Of a stretch of 64,000 nucleotides of DNA, positions 35,801 through 47,159 are shown piece by piece; position 1 is the first letter of the stretch; every line of letters starts with the position of its first letter. This DNA comes from Polytrichum commune (taxonomy: Eukaryota; Streptophyta; Polytrichopsida; Polytrichales; Polytrichaceae), in contig OX485806.1 in the NCBI GenBank assembly GCA_950295325.1, positions 12,402,001 to 12,466,000 of the forward strand, in the 5' to 3' direction. A model generated the notes under the pieces. The model saw only the letters and a program-made list of their open reading frames with translations, was not told the origin of the DNA and ran no database searches. A program made the position numbers and the translations under genes.

Positions 35801-37203
35801 TTAAGCTGTTTACATTCTTCTTGATGACATTCAGGTGTTTGCAAAGGGGTAGATTCCAGCATATGCCACTATAAGTAATAACCCTGTCAGACTGCATTGC
35901 TCACTCTTCACATGTTGTGCTCTGTTCCAGGCAGTTGTGCTGTGTCAAGTAGAGAGAGCGAAGGATGCTATGCTAAATCAACTTTACAGCTCCATCAGGT
36001 AATGTACGACAGCTGATTTTTGAATTTTAGAGAATAGAATTTGTGGGAATATGAGCTTTTCTTAATCAACTTATGTATATTTGATCACTGGATAGTGGTC
36101 CTAAACCACTCTTGGGGATGCCATTCCTAGACAACTTTTAATGTTAGTCTATGAAAACCATTCATGTGGTTGATTTAGATTTGTATGTAGTGCTAATGTA
36201 TTGAGTTTCATCTACAGTGGACAGGCTACTGATAAGATACAAGAGCTTCTGCAAGAGGATCAAGAAGTCAAGGCTCGTCGTGAGAGGTGTCAAAAGCAAG
36301 CAGCAGCCTTGGCAAAGTTGACAAGGCAGCTGAGTATGCATGAAGCTCGTGCATCCATGGCAGCTGGTGTTAGTGACTCTTGTAAGTTTCTAAGACCTGT
36401 ATTGTGATGTCTGTACCCTCATCCCGGTTCAGGGTGGCAGTCATTGCATATATGATCATCATGAATGTGTTTTTGGCCTGTGTTAAGTGCCTCACCTTGT
36501 GTAAGTCTAATAAGTTTCTGTCATGTAAGCAGGCCTATATCAGTTACTTATCTTGTATTTGAGTGTTGTGGTTAGGTGTGGATCTAAGAACGGACACCAA
36601 GAAAACATGTGCTTAGAAGAGATTGGACTATGCAATCAATTTTTCTTTACTATTCTTGGTTTAATAGTCAACATGTATGGGGGCCTGTATATGATCATTT
36701 AAGAACAAAGAGAATCGTCACTCTGATAATGAAGAAGGTACACATAGGAGCTCCGCAAATTATGAGGAAAATATGGCTACTGACTGGATCTGGATTTGCT
36801 AATTATTTTGTATCAAGCATGAGTTCTAGCATCTTGGTGAACTGGGTGCAGAGATAAAAGTGTATTTTTTACATTTCTAATTGGCATCCCTTTATTATGG
36901 ACAATTCAGTGAGCTGACAGAAGTGATTTGGAATATATTTCAGCAGACTCAAAAACAGGAGGAGGCATGCCTGAATCAGAAGACTGGCGCGTGGCATTTG
37001 AGGAAGCGGGATCAGCAAGGCCCAGTTACTCCAGTTCACCTTCTCAGTCACCCAGAACTGCCTCCCCCTCCATGAACGGCCGGGTTTCTTCTCGTAGCAG
37101 TGATACAGATGAAAATGGTGATGTGGGTAACCAGAGTCGACGCAACCCAAGTCGACTCCCACCCCCCCCTCCGCCAACTGGCGCTCCAATGTATAAATAC
37201 TAG
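26868..37203 (+). CDS. DRP2: Dynamin-related protein 2 (DRP2; GTPase, PH, GED, proline-rich tail)
   Basis: Twenty-one exons: 26868-27038, 29261-29311, 29691-29811, 29899-29994, 30627-30688, 30839-30956, 31091-31424, 31850-31997, 32428-32529, 32627-32746, 32942-33025, 33305-33432, 33847-33931, 34252-34375, 34508-34581, 34929-35133, 35355-35530, 35641-35760, 35931-35998, 36218-36381, 36944-37203. They total 2811 nt, 936 aa (family about 915). GTPase motifs: P-loop GNVSAGKS 55-62, switch TRAP 82-85, DLPG 154-157, SKVD 215-218. The middle domain follows ([28 protein letters not shown]), a PH domain from about residue 580 ([20 protein letters not shown]), the GED ([20 protein letters not shown]) and a Ser/Pro-rich tail ending [14 protein letters not shown]. 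Plant DRP2 binds phosphoinositides and works with clathrin in vesicle scission at the plasma membrane, cell plate and trans-Golgi. Every joint keeps frame. Intron 1 (2.2 kb) holds a tandem duplication and intron 20 a repeat D. Confidence 0.97.
27128..27730 (+). repeat. Tandem duplication (~330 bp) in DRP2 intron 1
   Basis: AGGTCATGAGACATG.GAGTGGAGTG, GCAGAATTCT, GCCATAAAA.CCCTTCCA, TTGTTGTAGCTCTAGGAGTA and CTGCAAGAGGGGATAT occur in the same order in both copies; the TAGCTCTAGG string is at 27302 and 27630. A (TC) run at 27091-27127 precedes the first copy. The parts shared do not belong to the coding region. Confidence 0.85.
29412..29470. repeat. Nested hairpin in DRP2 intron 2
   Basis: The outer arms GGACGAGTCCGAA and TTCGGACTTGTCC pair at 12 of 13 positions. 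Inside them AAGGAC pairs with GTCCTT around a 6-base loop. It might stabilise an RNA stem in the intron; it is too short to call a transposon. Confidence 0.6.
36566..36858 (+). repeat. Interspersed repeat D, copy 3 (in DRP2 intron 20)
   Basis: It has the clearest left end of the family in the window: GTGGTTAGGTGTGGATCTAA, then GAACGGACACCAA. It ends at GGGTGCAGAGATAAAAGTG, about 80 bp before the last exon's acceptor. Same orientation as the gene. Confidence 0.85.
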
Positions 37204-37834
37204 AGTTAAGTGGGACCGTTCAATCTGTTTCACCACCTTTTACTTTATTTTTTCCAAGTTCCCTATTCACACAGATCCTGAGGCCATATATGGCATTTGG
37301 GTGCATGTTCGTGTAGGTTAAGCTTTTACCTTACTAGAAGGTGGTGAGCAGTGCCAGTTTTGAGGTAGTAGGCAACGGGAAGGTGATGAATTGATTCTTT
37401 TTCTTTTTCCAAGTGGGGGTCTGTTGTGACCTTGGTGAGCACGATTCATTCCCGCTCCCAGAGCCAGTTCTCGCTGCTCAACCTTAGTTTCACCTTCTTC
37501 AGCAACCCACAATTGTTTCATATGATAATGTTCTTCCTTGTCACATCCAAGTTTCTAGCTTGACATGATTGATGATATAGCACTATTTCAAATCAATGAA
37601 AGTAAGAGTAGGTTACTCATAGAGTTTCCTCAATTTTCACTCTGCTGTTCCTTTGCGGGTGTCCATTTGCAGGTCATTCTTTTGTATGCATATCAATGAG
37701 TGTTTCTGCTTGAAGTTCAATGTTTTATGGGACTAAAAGTACATCAAGATGGTGTCAGTCTAATATCAACTTGATGGTCCAATCGAAAGGACTTGCAACT
37801 CCCTAATACTACATTCTCAAATAGTGATTGAAAC
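37204..37834. other. 3' UTR of DRP2 and intergenic DNA
   Basis: No further coding DNA is seen. The first several hundred bases are less AT-rich and likely include the DRP2 3' UTR; AATGAAA at about 37595 could serve as a weak polyadenylation signal. Confidence 0.5.
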
Positions 37835-39080
37835 TTATGTACATAGGAGTTACATAGTGGACAAACACAAAGTGTGCCTCATTCTCAACTACATTATAAG
37901 AGCAAAAGTGGCATAATCTGTTATCTCTAGAAATGGAATAGTCAACCACCGTCCAATTTGGATGGCAAGTTCATGATTTAAGGTGTGGTTAGCAACAATG
38001 ATCTTGTGTTGGGGTGGTGGCAATGTTTGCTTCAAGTATTTGAGAATGAAATTAACATATGTGTTTGAGAAACTTCTTGAAGTAGAGGCAATCTAGTTTG
38101 TTCCCAAAGAGGTGGAAAGAGTTCCACTCTTTGGCAAGAAAAACCTCATTGAGATCATCAAATGTAATTTTTGATGGTGTTGGGTTGTCATGCAGTTTCC
38201 CATTGAGATAGACCCCATAATGCCTTCCACATGGTTGTGAATTTGTGTCAGGTGTTAAATTATTGTTTGGAAAGGCATTGAGAAAGCGAAGTTGCTTGGT
38301 TGACCAAGAGGAGGGTGTGTAGGCAAGCCATTATTCAAAACCTACAGTTAGTTTAAGACCATATAGTTCCATGTAATGTTCTCCAAATTTGACCAACAAA
38401 ATATGATAGTTGTCAAAGAATACACTTTGATGTGAGACATCACAGTTTCTTCATGCCTTTCATGCAAATGATAGTTTATCAAGTCACCACTCCAAGTGTT
38501 TCTGCCATATGTGAAAGTTGGAAGCACCAAAGCCTTGAATAAATGAGATTTGAGTTCTCCACATGTAATTTCAACTACTACTTTCCTTGAGGTGGCCATC
38601 AAGGCTTCCATACCTACAATTCATTGCCTTTTACTTGATGGCTCAAAGTAACCATGTGAATAGAATTCAATTCTTAGGTGTTTATATTCATGGGTTATCT
38701 CAATTTCATCCTTGCCTAAGAAGAATGCCTCTTGGTTTAGTTTCCTTAGGTAAGTAAATTCACATCAAGGCTAGAGGAAGTGAAAAACTCATATAGCTTT
38801 GTTCAAGAGCCTTTGTAAGCTTGCTCCTTATTTAGAGAGCAAAACAACATCATCAACATAAAGAATAATAATAATGAATGTGCTAATATACACAAAGAAT
38901 CCCTATCGATCTCGTCCAAAATATGTTTCAAGTTCATCAATGCACAAGCCAATTAGTGTGGGAAAAAGGGGAGATCCTTGTTTAATGGCTACAGAGGAAT
39001 TTACATGGGCAATGTACAAGCAATTTAGGGGAACTGCTCATATTGCATCAAAAGGGCTAAGAATTGGGTATTTGTCATGA
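37835..39080 (-). pseudogene. Degenerate LINE (non-LTR retrotransposon) reverse transcriptase
   Basis: On the minus strand, with several frame breaks and stops, one reads in order: KQGSPLFPTLIGLCIDELE (about 38990-38935), ILYVDDVVLLSK with the YxDD catalytic motif (about 38860-38815), LFKALVLPTFTYG (within 38348-38611, itself an open stretch of 87 codons), and a terminal CHFCSYNVVENEAHF (about 37930-37880) that matches the zinc-knuckle-like tail of LINE polymerases. The Gln-Gly-x-Pro-Leu-x-Pro and YxDD motifs are specific to non-LTR RT. It is an old, inactive copy 0.6 kb downstream of DRP2. Confidence 0.8.
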
Positions 39081-39159
39081 GATATTGTATATGTTTAATC
39101 TAAAGTTGCTTGAGTATGTAGGCGACTACTATTCAATTACAAACAACTTAGATGTTGCA

Positions 39160-39310
39160 CCCATAACATTATTTAGATCGATAACAATGTTATGTGGGAT
39201 TGACAGTATTCCACATAGTATTCTTGGATATTCCCCACATTCAGTCTGAAGAAACCATCGGATCATGTCAGGTTGTTCCATAATTATGCCCAATGTAGAA
39301 GCCAAGCCCT
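39160..39310. repeat. Fold-back MITE relic related to 6181-6635
   Basis: The strings GATAACAATGTTATGTGGGA, TTGACAGTATTCCACA and ATATTCCCCACATTCAG match one arm of the tandem fold-back MITE. The other arm is strongly diverged (TCAGGTTGTTCCATAATTAT). It lies next to the LINE relic. Confidence 0.6.
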
Positions 39311-41312
39311 TAAGAGTCTCTTTGTGCATTTCCATAATAGATTCAAAATCTCAGGCTCGATACTCCCCAAAAATTAGAAACTACATGCAACCAAAGATAG
39401 AGTCTATTTTTTATTGATGGTATAGAACAATAAGATACCATTATATAAATCATATATCGTTGGTCTATGGTTCTGCAATAAAAGAAATTCTTGTTAATCT
39501 TGAGTGCATATCTAGTTTGTGAATGTCTATTCTATATTGTAGATTTACGAAATTGCTTTGAGGCTAAACCACATTGCAAAAATTAGTGTCTCTTCCTTTT
39601 GAGATGGTTATTAAATTGAGCTAGAGTTTGGCCTTTGGTCAAACAACCCACGAGAATTGGCCACATGTGAAGGATAATCATAGTGCATAGCACTCTTGCA
39701 ACAAACCACTTGTTAATTTATAATGTACATATGGTACATGAAAATGACTCACCCTAGACTTTCAAATAAATTGAAAGGTACTACAAAATATGCACAATTA
39801 GACTGTTACCTAATTGAATGGGTCATGAAGATAAAACCCTCCATACAATTATACCCTTACTACACACGGTTCATGTAAGTCGCACTAAATACAAGCCTTG
39901 GGTTCTAAATCAAAAGAAAAATGAGAGAGGGATTTGTTCTCCAATGAGACCTCAATATTAGGATTGTCACTTTTGATTTGAGGGTTTAACTTGTATGAAG
40001 TTGAACCAGCCAACCATGTGATATATCCTCTTGGATTTACTTTCTCCGAGGCTTTGTGTGTTTATTTGCGTCAATCAATAACCTTGTGACCTCTATGTCT
40101 TCTCCATATGAAGTTGTGCTTGATGATTAATATCTCACATCTGACCCTTTGAGTTTGCTAATATTGGAGCCATTTGTAATATGTCAAGAGCATAATGGAT
40201 CATATTTTATTGCCATTGAACCTCCTGCAAGCATGATTAGATTGTTCTGCATCTCATGTGGTATACTTGGATGGTATTCATGAATCCTTATGCTATTGTG
40301 AATGAAGAGAATAAGTGTGGAGAGTCTAGACTAGAGAGAATATAATGGATTATGATGCTATAGATCCATGAGGCGTGAAGGTATCTAGGTTCAAATGAAT
40401 CAAGTTAGTGCCTTGGAAGTGAAGTCACTGCATTAGGGAAGGAGTAAACATAAGTGCATGAAAAGAGAGACCTAATCAAAGAATTTGAATCAAATGCTAT
40501 CCTCTTGGTTGCTTGGGAATTTAGCATTGCTTTATAATCACTAGGGTGAGTGAGCTTCACTGACTAAATCGTAGTAGGCATGTACTTATGAAATATGAAA
40601 TGTGGACATATAATCAAACATATGAAATGCAAAAATGTGAACATATAACAGACATTTATGATGTTATTCTATAATCCAATAACAGAATACATTGACTTGA
40701 CTGGAATAATGTCAACTACGTGACATCACTCCCCCTTGCGTAACATGAATGGGGGGCTAAGACAAGGAGATCGGAACTCTAGTTAAAGACATTGGTTGAA
40801 TTTAAGATGATGAGCAATAACCAGTTCTAGGTCAAGACTTCAGGCAAGTCACCGATTTAAGAGAAATCTAAAATTACATCTTACACCTTTCATCAATGAA
40901 AGAAGTCTGAAGAAAATTAACATGGAAACACTAGGGTCTAGACCAGTTTGGACCAGAATGTCCTTGTTCAATGGATTGCATTGTGCTCGAGCACCCACAT
41001 GTAGATTGCTCAAATGCTCATATGTAACTAGAACCCCAATACTTTCAGTAATTTGGGTACTACCTCCTTCAACTTCAATATGCCCCTGTTCAAGACTTCA
41101 AAATGTTCTCATAATGTGTGAGGAATTGGGAATGTGGCCCTGAAAGTGCAGTTTCAATGACCCTCTCATGGAGGGAAGCAATCCATTCAATACTTTCTTT
41201 GTGCCCATCTCTTAATGCAACAGTTGTCCACAAATACTTAGGAGTTATGAGGAAGCTATGCACTTCAGATTTGATTTGGACCAAGGATTATATTACAATT
41301 TAATCGTAGGCA
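39311..41312. other. Intergenic, no gene seen
   Basis: AT-rich DNA with no recognisable family. The right part, from about 40700, must include the 3' UTR of the fucosyltransferase, which runs on the minus strand. Confidence 0.5.
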
Positions 41313-44300
41313 TTAATGATTGTGTTCCCAAAGACGAGTACTATTGTTGGGCTGTGGTGCCTCAACAACCAATTGCAATCCTCCATCATGGTCTAGGCAT
41401 TCACGTAGATGATGATGCATCCAGTTAGAATGCATTTCAGAAGCATTGGAGCCTTTGCATGTAGGCTTCATTGGAAAATGTGTGCATGGTTCTGCAGCAT
41501 GATTAATCAAGCAAGACCCTTGGTCGGTGTCTTCAATATTGCCTCTTATATTGAGGACATATGCGTTCAACCCTCCTAGCCCTACACATCCGGAGTGCCA
41601 AGTTAGTGTTGCAAGGGAAAGAGTTCTCACACTTCTGCTCCTCGAGAGTTTCCATAACATTGATAAGCCCATGTGAGAGAGACCACTTGATAAGCCTCAT
41701 TCTCAAGAATAATGGACATATTCCCATGAATAATGGGTCATTCCTCACCTGGGTAAGGCTTAATCTTGGAAACCCAGCTCATTCGTGTCACTTTGAACCC
41801 TATTATTCATGCCTATATTCAAAAGGGTGAACTCTCCACAATCTTAGGAATGTTATGTTATAGGCAACCGATTTTTACACTTAGGTTTTTCAAGAGGAGA
41901 AGCTCTCAATTAGGAACATACATAATTATGAGTGATATAGGACTCAATGGGAAAATCCATCAAAGGAGCACCAAACTTCTTAGAACAAGAGTTAACAGAG
42001 CAATAGAGTTTGGTGCCTCTTTGAAGACTTTTCCGTTAAGACCTCGTCATAACATTTTGTATTGGAGCCTATTTTTGAAATATGGGTGAAACTCCTTGGA
42101 CCTCCTTTTTCGATCCAAAAACTTTGAGAGAATTTGGGGACTCATAATAGGGTCTAGCCCATGGGACCTACCCACCCTAAAACCCCACCAATCCTAGTCT
42201 GACAAGCTAGAAAAGTTAATTTTGATAACCCAATCCCACTCCTTTAGCATGTTAATTTAAGCCTTATCAAAACTTAGGTCACTTTATGCATTAGGTCTCA
42301 AACTTACCATTTCCCCAAACTCACCCGGAGTTTGACGTGGAGAATTCACAGACAACTCCAACAGAACAATGGGTAGGAACATTCCAAGAAATACCCAACC
42401 AACCAGTTGACACAATTAAGAAGTTCTCTCCAATCTCATATGTGGCCAACAAGTTTTTAAGTTTGTGAACTTGCAAGGCAACCAGTGCTTACCTTGTGGA
42501 ACATAACCGAAAGTCGAATATGCACTAATGACAAGCACATCACTGAAGCTAAGAAGCCACATCTCCACAAAGGCAATTTGTGATTGGTGTTGTGATCCAT
42601 CTTGCACCCCCTGTGAAGAATAGAGCACACATACTTTCATAAACATTTGCATCCAGTAGTATCCAGTATTGTAGTGTCTAGTGGTAAATTATAAACAATC
42701 ACTAGACTCTGAATACTATAAAGGCATGTCCAATCTGGGTAACATCTAAAAACCCCTCTAATTTCATACATCATCAACACTGATTCCACATTGATTCAAT
42801 CATATCAAACTACAACATTGAATCAATGCCGATCAAACATAAGATGCTATTATCCAAATATTGAAAATTGCTCTCATCTATTGATACCCACCAATGTCGA
42901 GATTTGCGTGATATTACAATTTTGATACCAGTCGGGGTAGGTTCTTTGATACCATTATTGACGTTGATATTGATACCATGCATTCACCAATATACCGTCC
43001 CACTTTTCTTCATTACCATCACAAGGTGTGACTTACCAAATGGGAGACCATGTGAAAGCGGATTACTCGATTCTCCGAATTCGGGTTTGCTGCATACAAG
43101 TCCTTGATTTCATCATAGTATCGGCTTTGAAGCGAGGCTACAAGCACGGAAATGTCAGTATTCTCCTTCTCCCTGTCCAACTGTTTAAAGAACAGGGACA
43201 TGGGGTCTGTCACGTCCTCCTTCTCCTGCAATTTTGGCAGCACCTACACAGAGACAGACAAAATACTTATGAACTCATGTTCACAGTTCGAACTTGCAAT
43301 TTTTGGGAGATAAATCGTACTTGGATCTGATAAGTTTTGATCCCAAGCTCAAACTACTGTGAGCTTCAACAATCTTCAAACTTTTACTAACTTGAGCAAG
43401 TGCAACGTGGCCATGCTGAAAGTGCAATACCAAGAGGGGAATGATACTAACAATGGAGAATTCATGACGGGACCTTAGTAATCAGAGAAAAACGTGGGTA
43501 AATCCAGATACTTGATCACTTTACAATCTTTGTCCATTTAGCCTCCACGCCTTAGCTTGTAAGGAAATCAGGGCGAATTCGTTACTAATCTTGATTGGAC
43601 ACATATATTCCAGAGGTGTGCGGTTAGCTGTGGATCTAAGAACGGACACCAAAATGATGTGTGGTTGAAAAAAATTCGACAAATTGCTCAAAATCTATTC
43701 ACTGTCCTATTGGGAGGGACCTATAAGATCAAACACGAAGAAAGAGAATGTTCACTTTGATAATGAATTAGAAGATATTTGTATAATCTCCAAAAAAATA
43801 TGAAGAAAATAATTATGGCCTCAATTTGGATTTGCTAATCATCTCGCATTAATCAGATGTTCAATATCTTCAGAGAAATGGGCTAATTGGAAAAAGTAAC
43901 CACATAAGACCCATCACCTTACCTTATTTTCAAGCCTTGAGTTTTAAAATCAACTAACTGTATAACTTGCAAGGTATGTGAGCTTCAAACAGGTACTTTT
44001 GTTAAATGTTTGTCAAGGTATGATTCTCCTAGATCTTCATTCTAAAATAAAGTGACCTGCTACATTTTAGAAGATTTCGATCACTTTACAAGCGGTGCCC
44101 ATTTTAGGCTGACATACCTTAGCTTGTAAAAGGTGAGACAGGAAAAAGGTGAGAGCAGGTATACAAACCTTGTTGTTGTGGAGGCAGTCGAGGATTCGTT
44201 GGAAAACGTTTTGATCATATTCTGCGAGATCTCTTCGCCCATGAAGCCGAACTTGCAAGCCAACACGGGTGCCTGAGCCAGCCAGGTATCCCCAATATAG

Positions 44301-47159
44301 CCGTACAATGTGTGCCCAGAGATCATTTTTGGGGAGAAGAATCTTGTGGCTCAACTGCCCAAATATCTGGTTCGGTTTGAAGAGTGGGTTTAGGCGCTCC
44401 CACAACGACGGGATCATGAAGAGGCTGGTCGTGTAGTACTGGTTGCTTGTCCACCCAACCCACCGCACATTCGCTAGCTTGAAGTGGGTGTGGTCGCAGA
44501 AGAATTGGCTGTCTGCCCATGACTGACACCCACATTTATCATCAATACATATAGATTGTACAAGATTTGCAACTTCAATCATTCATGTGCATTAAGAGGA
44601 GTTCCCACAGATTTTAAGAGTTTATCTGGGGAAATGTGGTCCTAGCTCAATTCCCTAGAAACCGCTCCGATATCATGCAACCGCCCCCTTCCGCAGCTAG
44701 CTACATCCTCATGAAAGAACTACATCCATGTTGCTATTTTGTATCCACATGTGGGCCTTCATCCCCACCTCAAGTCACAACCAGTAGGCTCCCCCTATCA
44801 GGTCTGAGAATATTCTTTCAGCATACGGGCCTTCCTCAGTGACTTTTCTTAACCAGGCGCATATATGTTTGAGTGGTGTTGCGGATACAAGAACCGACAC
44901 CAAAAGACCACGTGCTCAAATATGTGTTAACCATTCTAGGTTTAATAGTCAACATATTTAGGGAACCTATATGATCATTTAATGAGTTTGAGAGTCTTCA
45001 CTTTGATGATGAACAAGATAATTACATGAGCTACGAAAATTATGAGGGAAATAGCTAAGGCCACAATATAGATTTGTCATTCATCTCGCACTAATTGTAT
45101 GTTTCATATCCTAAAAGAAGCGGGAGCAAAGTAAAATTGTCTCCTCCAAAAGTGGAAAAGCGTTGACCTTCCTTCAAGGGGGAATGGTGCTAAACAAAGG
45201 AGAATTCATAACAAACCAAAATTCATAGGCACTTACATGGTAATGACAAAGGTAGATAAAACAATGATAATCACACATCTACTGTACATGGAGGGGCAAT
45301 ACTTTTTGTCTGCAACTAGACTATGATTCCAGCTGTGGAAAAAAAACCCACCCCTCCCATGCATGCGAGCAATGAATGGAAAGAACCGACTTGTAGTTAC
45401 AAATGTACCAATTGAGTTTGAGAAATAACCTTTTGAAGTTTGAGACTTTCAGGAAAATTACCAATCCTTTTAGAGGACCCTATGGAACCTCTTCTTGAGG
45501 TTCATGGATCAACCTAACACAATCAACATTGAGAATAGCGAGACTGGAGTGCTTTTAAAATTGTCTTCACATGAGCATTATTCTCAAGAAGAGATCAAAG
45601 TGTCATTGAAAATCATTAATGTAAAATTTTAAAAAATCCATTGTATTTTTTCAAATTTTAATATATGTTTGATGAATGATATAGTCACCAAGCCGGTGTC
45701 CTGCATGGGCCATCACTACATTGTTTATGGTTTAGTGTCACATGTGAAATAGTGTCACTTACCCTACTTTGAAGCATTTGCTAGGTTACATTGATAATTA
45801 ACAACTTCGCCATAAGTGTTGTCTCATGACACTTGGTGTTCGAGTGCGCTTACTAAAATCTTAGCATGAGTATGTTCAATAGTGTAATGAGGTGGATGTC
45901 TAAGTTCCACAATGGTATACAAGTTGACTAAAGTGTACACAAATGACACTTGCCATTAAGTATGCTCAAGAATATCTTCCCCTTGCATACTAAAATGCAA
46001 ACACCTGACACTTGCCATTAGTACGCTCAAAAATATCTTCCCCGCAAGACTATCTAACATATCCCAATGTGCTACTCTAAATGTCATACTGAAGATATTT
46101 ATCACGTGAAGAAGCTACTCATGTTGACGTATAGAATCATAATTACAATTAGTGGACGTGACACTTTGAGATCTCTAGGCATCTAGTTTAGGCCTTCGCA
46201 AATAGTGTATGTGACACTAAATACCATAAACGGTGTAGTGGTAATTACGTGATAGATACTTGTAGGTGCACTAGGGTCCATCCGCCATAACCAAGAGAGC
46301 TTTACCCGGTTTTTAGGAAAGACTTTTGGTTATTTTGTAAAGCCAAGTGGGGATGGGATTTTATTAAGGGAAAATGTCGACACACCTTCATGAGCATCCA
46401 ACACAGAAACACACTCTTGACTCGCGGACGACTTGAGCTAAACTTTGAGCGGGTGCGGTGCGGTAAGTTAGTTACCTGGACGTGATCGAGGTGAAGGTTG
46501 ACGAGATTCAGGCCTGTGTAATCTGCATCAATCGCCACATTCAGGGCCGGCGCCTGGGACACATTCGCGTAAGGAAACTCGACGGGAAGAAACCAGGAAG
46601 AATCTTGAAACGGTTCACACAACAGGTCCTTGTATTGGTTTCTTCCTTCCACCAACACCACTCGATCGGTGGCTAGGGCGTAAGCGAAAGCGGACGTCAA
46701 CGACAGGAGCTTGTTCCCTAACCCTCCACTCCCCTCCATCACCAACAAGTAGCTGCAATCGTTCGATTTTTGGTCCCTCTCATTCACAAACACGTGCGTC
46801 CAATTCTTGCCGTGCGTGCACGCCCTGTGCAGCTCCTCGTATCGCTTCCAGGCCGTTTGGAATTGTGGCGTGGGTGCAAACCTCTCTGGGTCTTTGCGGT
46901 ACAGCAGGTGTTGCGCTCTCGCCAGGCAGGATGGATCGTTGACCACCACGGGCGGTGTCGGTGTCTTTCTCCTGTGTTGGTCGCGATGGTGGTGTCCTCC
47001 TGTCACTAGGGTTTCGGGAGACGGGTATGCCCAACCTAGGGTTGACTTCGTGTCCATGGCGATCAAGGTCAAGAACATGAGCATGGAGCCTGCGCAGAGT
47101 GTGATGAGAACCTTGTGCCATAGTGGCGCCACTCGCTCCTTGGCTTCCTTGGATTTCAT
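41313..47159 (-). CDS. GT37 family fucosyltransferase (FUT1-like, Golgi)
   Basis: Five exons in gene order: 47159-46476, 44522-44169, 43243-43037, 42610-42493, 41581-41313; 1632 nt, 543 aa. All junctions keep phase. I chose the ATG at 47159; the frame is open further upstream only from non-ATG codons. Residues 15-35 form one membrane segment after a short basic N-terminus, as in type II Golgi enzymes. Then come KRYEELHRAC, EGSGGLGNKLLSL (about 142-154), LLCEPFQDSSWFLPVEFP, FFCDHTHF, TSLFMIPSLWERLNPLF, the Arg motif RVGLQVRLHG (about 314-323), LLSFSDVLVISAYSTFGYV, GLGGLNAYVLN and EPCTHFP. These are the GT37 landmarks. The family moves fucose from GDP-fucose to xyloglucan or arabinogalactan; the acceptor cannot be told from sequence. 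N-glycosylation sites NWT and NVS are present. Intron 1 holds a CACTA-like MITE and repeat D; intron 2 holds another repeat D. Confidence 0.93.
43615..43885 (+). repeat. Interspersed repeat D, copy 4 (fucosyltransferase intron 2)
   Basis: It begins TGTGCGGTTAGCTGTGGATC and continues TAAGAACGGACACCAAAATG. The right half is diverged, ending near AATCAGATGTTCAATATC. It is opposite to the gene's direction. Confidence 0.8.
44865..45140 (+). repeat. Interspersed repeat D, copy 5 (fucosyltransferase intron 1)
   Basis: It begins TGAGTGGTGTTGCGGATACA, then AGAACCGACACCAAAA, and ends at CCTAAAAGAAGCGGGAGCAA. It is about 275 bp and opposite to the gene. Confidence 0.8.
45714..46240 (+). mobile_element. 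CACTA-like MITE family A, copy 3 (527 bp)
   Basis: It has the most complete ends in the family: CACTACATTGTTTATGG at left and CATAAACGGTGTAGTG at right, inverted repeats of about 30 bp including TTTAGTGTCAC. It is internally colinear with 6856-7418. I saw no clear 3-bp target duplication. It lies in fucosyltransferase intron 1, just upstream of exon 1 in plus-strand terms. Confidence 0.85.
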
